DNA of 43,564 nt from Polymyxa betae (taxonomy: Eukaryota; Endomyxa; Phytomyxea; Plasmodiophorida; Plasmodiophoridae), in contig RBZT01000806.1 of NCBI GenBank assembly GCA_003693705.1, forward strand, positions 1 through 43,564, given 5' to 3'. The translations under genes were made by a program, and so were the position numbers. The notes under the pieces are model-generated. The model saw only the letters and a program-made list of their open reading frames with translations, did no database searches and was not told the DNA's origin. Positions 41,589 through 43,564 of this stretch are shown here, piece by piece. Numbering within the stretch: the first letter of the stretch is position 1; each line of letters begins with the position of its first letter.

Positions 41589-43123
41589 ATGTCGGAGAAG
41601 TTGTCTTCGCTCCAACCTGCCCAGAGAGACCTCAATGACCCCCAGACGAGACTGCAGATTGCCGAGAAGATGTTATCAGATGCCAGGCTGGAATTAGCAG
41701 ACGCCAAACAGTCACTAGCAGATGCAAGACGGGAATTAGCGGACGCCAAGACGATGAAGAATACAGACATGATCTTGAAAGCCATGGGAATGGTGAGTAA
41801 GGCCATGGATGCAGAAAGAATTCTTCTCGAAGTTGTCAGAAAAGCCACAGAATCGGTTCACTTTATCCTCGCTCAGCTGCCCAAAATGGAATTTCAAGCT
41901 CTGACAGGTAAGATCAAATTTCCATTCTCTTGGGTTTTGAATTTGAACCTATTTGGTTTTATCAGAGTGACTGTTTATTGTTTTGTCGTGTTCGGGGTTT
42001 CCAATGATTCTGTTTTCTCTTGTTCAGACCCTAAATGTATTTTATGTTTTGAATTTTTTTCGAATCCATTCTGCCATTGAATCGACATTTTTGCTCTCTA
42101 ACCTTTGTTTCGCACCATTGCTTGATTGATAGTGCTTCCGAATGCTTTCGCTGACGTTGATCCTGTTCTGTCCCAAAAATGGCAGAATATGCCCAAAGCG
42201 ATATATGATGACGAGTCCCAGATTTTGCAGGTCGAAGGCGGGTTTCCGTTTCCACCATTATCGCAAGATATTACTTCCATATATGTTCGCAACTGTTATA
42301 CGAAATGGCTCAATAGTTTCTACCGAAAAGTTTTCCAAAAGAATCAGAATATCTTTGCAGTGTCTGGTACGCCAGGCATTGGAAAAAGCTGGATGTCCAT
42401 CTACTTATTATATGCAATTTCTCGTCGGCAAGAATTTGCCAACAAAGAAATTCTGTACCAGTTCACGAACAACTTCTATCATTTCATCAATGGCGGGGAG
42501 GTTCGCTTTCCCAGTCGATCAATTGCTGCCAAATTAACCAGAGAGAAATCCATAATTTATATCATTGACGGAAAGGAATGCGAAGAGCTTCAGCCTACGT
42601 CCCTGTGCATCACTATTTACATTTCCTCCCCTCGAAATGACCGTTTCGACCAATGGTGCAAGCAACAACAGATTGAGCCGTTGTTTCTACCAGTTTGGTC
42701 CTGGGAGGAGCTGGAACAATGCCTGCAATATTGCCATCCTGACATACACCTCAAGAACTCCGTGCACGTTTCGCCCAATATGGTGGAATTGCGAGGTTTG
42801 TATTTTGGCCTCCAGAGGGCGGTAGTCCGCCCCCTATCAAAGCAATTAATAAAGACGCAGACGCCAGAAAATCGCTCTGACTGGTTGGCAATCAGGCGAT
42901 GGCGTTTTTGTGCTCTCACAAATTTCTACACATTATTGTAGATCATGATCTTCGCTTCAGCCATCTGGAGTTTGCCTCGGATTATGTTGGTATGAAACTG
43001 TTCCAGAAACATCACACTGAGACATTTGAGAATCGTCGGTCGTTTATCGGAGCAGGGATATATCAAACTAGCGCGATCGCTTGGTGGTCATTTGTTCCAA
43101 TGATTTATGCATTATTTGTTTGA
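41589..43123 (+). pseudogene. Crinkler/RHS-type P-loop protein, disrupted
   Basis: Exon 1 (41589-41907) begins MSEKLSSLQPAQRDL and has three heptad-like units LADAK/R, a short coiled coil. A 225-nt intron leads to exon 2 at 42133. There the order matches the NTPase half of crinkler (CRN) and retrotransposon-hot-spot (RHS) proteins: GGFPFPPLSQ, a P-loop GTPGIGKS (about 42369-42392), a Walker-B-like IIYIIDG, and the PVWSWEEL block at about 42694-42717. Past that point the family signal moves to another frame at about 42740-42755, where a GG-x-AR motif appears. In that new frame an in-frame TGA lies at 42878-42880, after which family-like sequence (SHKFLHI, LEFASDYV) continues to a stop at 43123. 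I see no GT-AG intron that explains both breaks. No secretion signal is visible. Either a pseudogene or an assembly with base errors. Confidence 0.6.
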
Positions 43124-43564
43124 ATGTTCAGATCATCTCTCCTTCGTCTGCAAAATACTTTAATGTTTGTTTATGTGTTTGTTTGACGGAACTTACATGA
43201 ACATCTGTTGCGATGAATTCATGAAACATTGCTTACGAATTTGTCCTACAGAACTGTCATGGACAATTCCGATAGAGGGAGTTGTTGATACCAGTCATCA
43301 GCTTGATCGATTGAAATCAATCCTTGCTGAAATGGGCAAATAGGCATACTTATGTGAATCCTATATTATAATGTTCTGGGCTGGTGTTTGTCTGATCCTG
43401 AACTCTTAGCCTTTCAGGAATGTGTATTGATCGACATAGCTATCTTCATTGTTAGCAGATGAGCGCTGTTACACCAATCTCGAGATATCAAAAGGGCTGA
43501 ACCACGTTAATTCAACTCCCGGGAGCTGTCACGCCCACACGATTACCGTCGCTCTGTATGTAAA
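43124..43564. other. Region after the crinkler relic
   Basis: A good acceptor (CCTACAG, ending 43251) precedes an open stretch that ends with TAG at 43341-43343. It may be a last exon of the crinkler-like gene or unrelated. Nothing is supported after 43343. Confidence 0.3.

Noticed and set aside
42878..42880. Selenocysteine or recoded TGA in the crinkler-like gene
   Set aside because: TGA serves as a normal stop in several other genes here, and a frameshift lies just upstream, so decay or base error is simpler.

Overview
The window is nuclear DNA from a unicellular eukaryote. Protein genes are broken up by GT-AG introns, mostly 45-110 nt. There are two tRNA genes with pol III T-runs, the standard code works throughout, and household genes are packed tightly on both strands. 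A HYDIN-type central-apparatus gene implies motile flagella at some life stage. A broken crinkler/RHS-type NTPase gene and several short signal-peptide proteins suggest a host-associated lifestyle. Short TTTAGGG-type tracts sit in front of several genes. Together these fit a zoosporic parasitic protist (plasmodiophorid-like or oomycete-like). That placement is an inference; the sequence shown here does not prove a species.

Layout. 1-1.7 kb: two related small secreted proteins in tandem on the + strand. 1.85-4.0 kb (-): intact multi-exon allantoinase, then a tRNA-Pro(UGG). 4.75-9.58 kb (+): COPB2 (beta'-COP), ending 69 bp from the convergent SMC3 (9.65-14.72 kb, -). 14.9-16.0 kb: an unresolved + strand gene, followed by an intergenic stretch with two strong palindromes. 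16.9-17.5 kb (-): a small secreted or membrane protein with an incomplete model. 18.0-23.45 kb (-): a shortened HYDIN-like ASH-domain gene whose introns and splice junctions are full of GTAAC/GTTAC. 24.3-25.8 kb (-): DCAF4-like WD protein. 26.3-26.9 kb (+): another putative secreted protein. 27.4-31.9 kb (-): SERCA-type Ca2+ ATPase. 32.55 kb (-): tRNA-Arg(CCU). 33.0-34.7 kb (+): TFIIF alpha (RAP74). 35.2-36.6 kb (+): RAD23. 36.6-41.5 kb: a gene-poor, repeat-rich segment with a TIR element, a dispersed hairpin repeat in three copies, a long foldback and an AACCGGTT cluster. 41.6-43.3 kb (+): a crinkler/RHS-like gene carrying a frameshift and an in-frame stop.

The core genes do not form one pathway; they cover vesicle coats, cohesin, calcium pumping, transcription, ubiquitin shuttling, cilia and purine catabolism. 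The more unusual content lies in the secreted-protein pair, the telo-box-like promoter tracts, the HYDIN motif enrichment, an acidic insert in the SMC3 head, and the repeat cluster next to the crinkler relic. Coordinates of multi-exon genes span first to last coding base; exon joins were worked out by hand from reading frame, GT-AG sites and family similarity.
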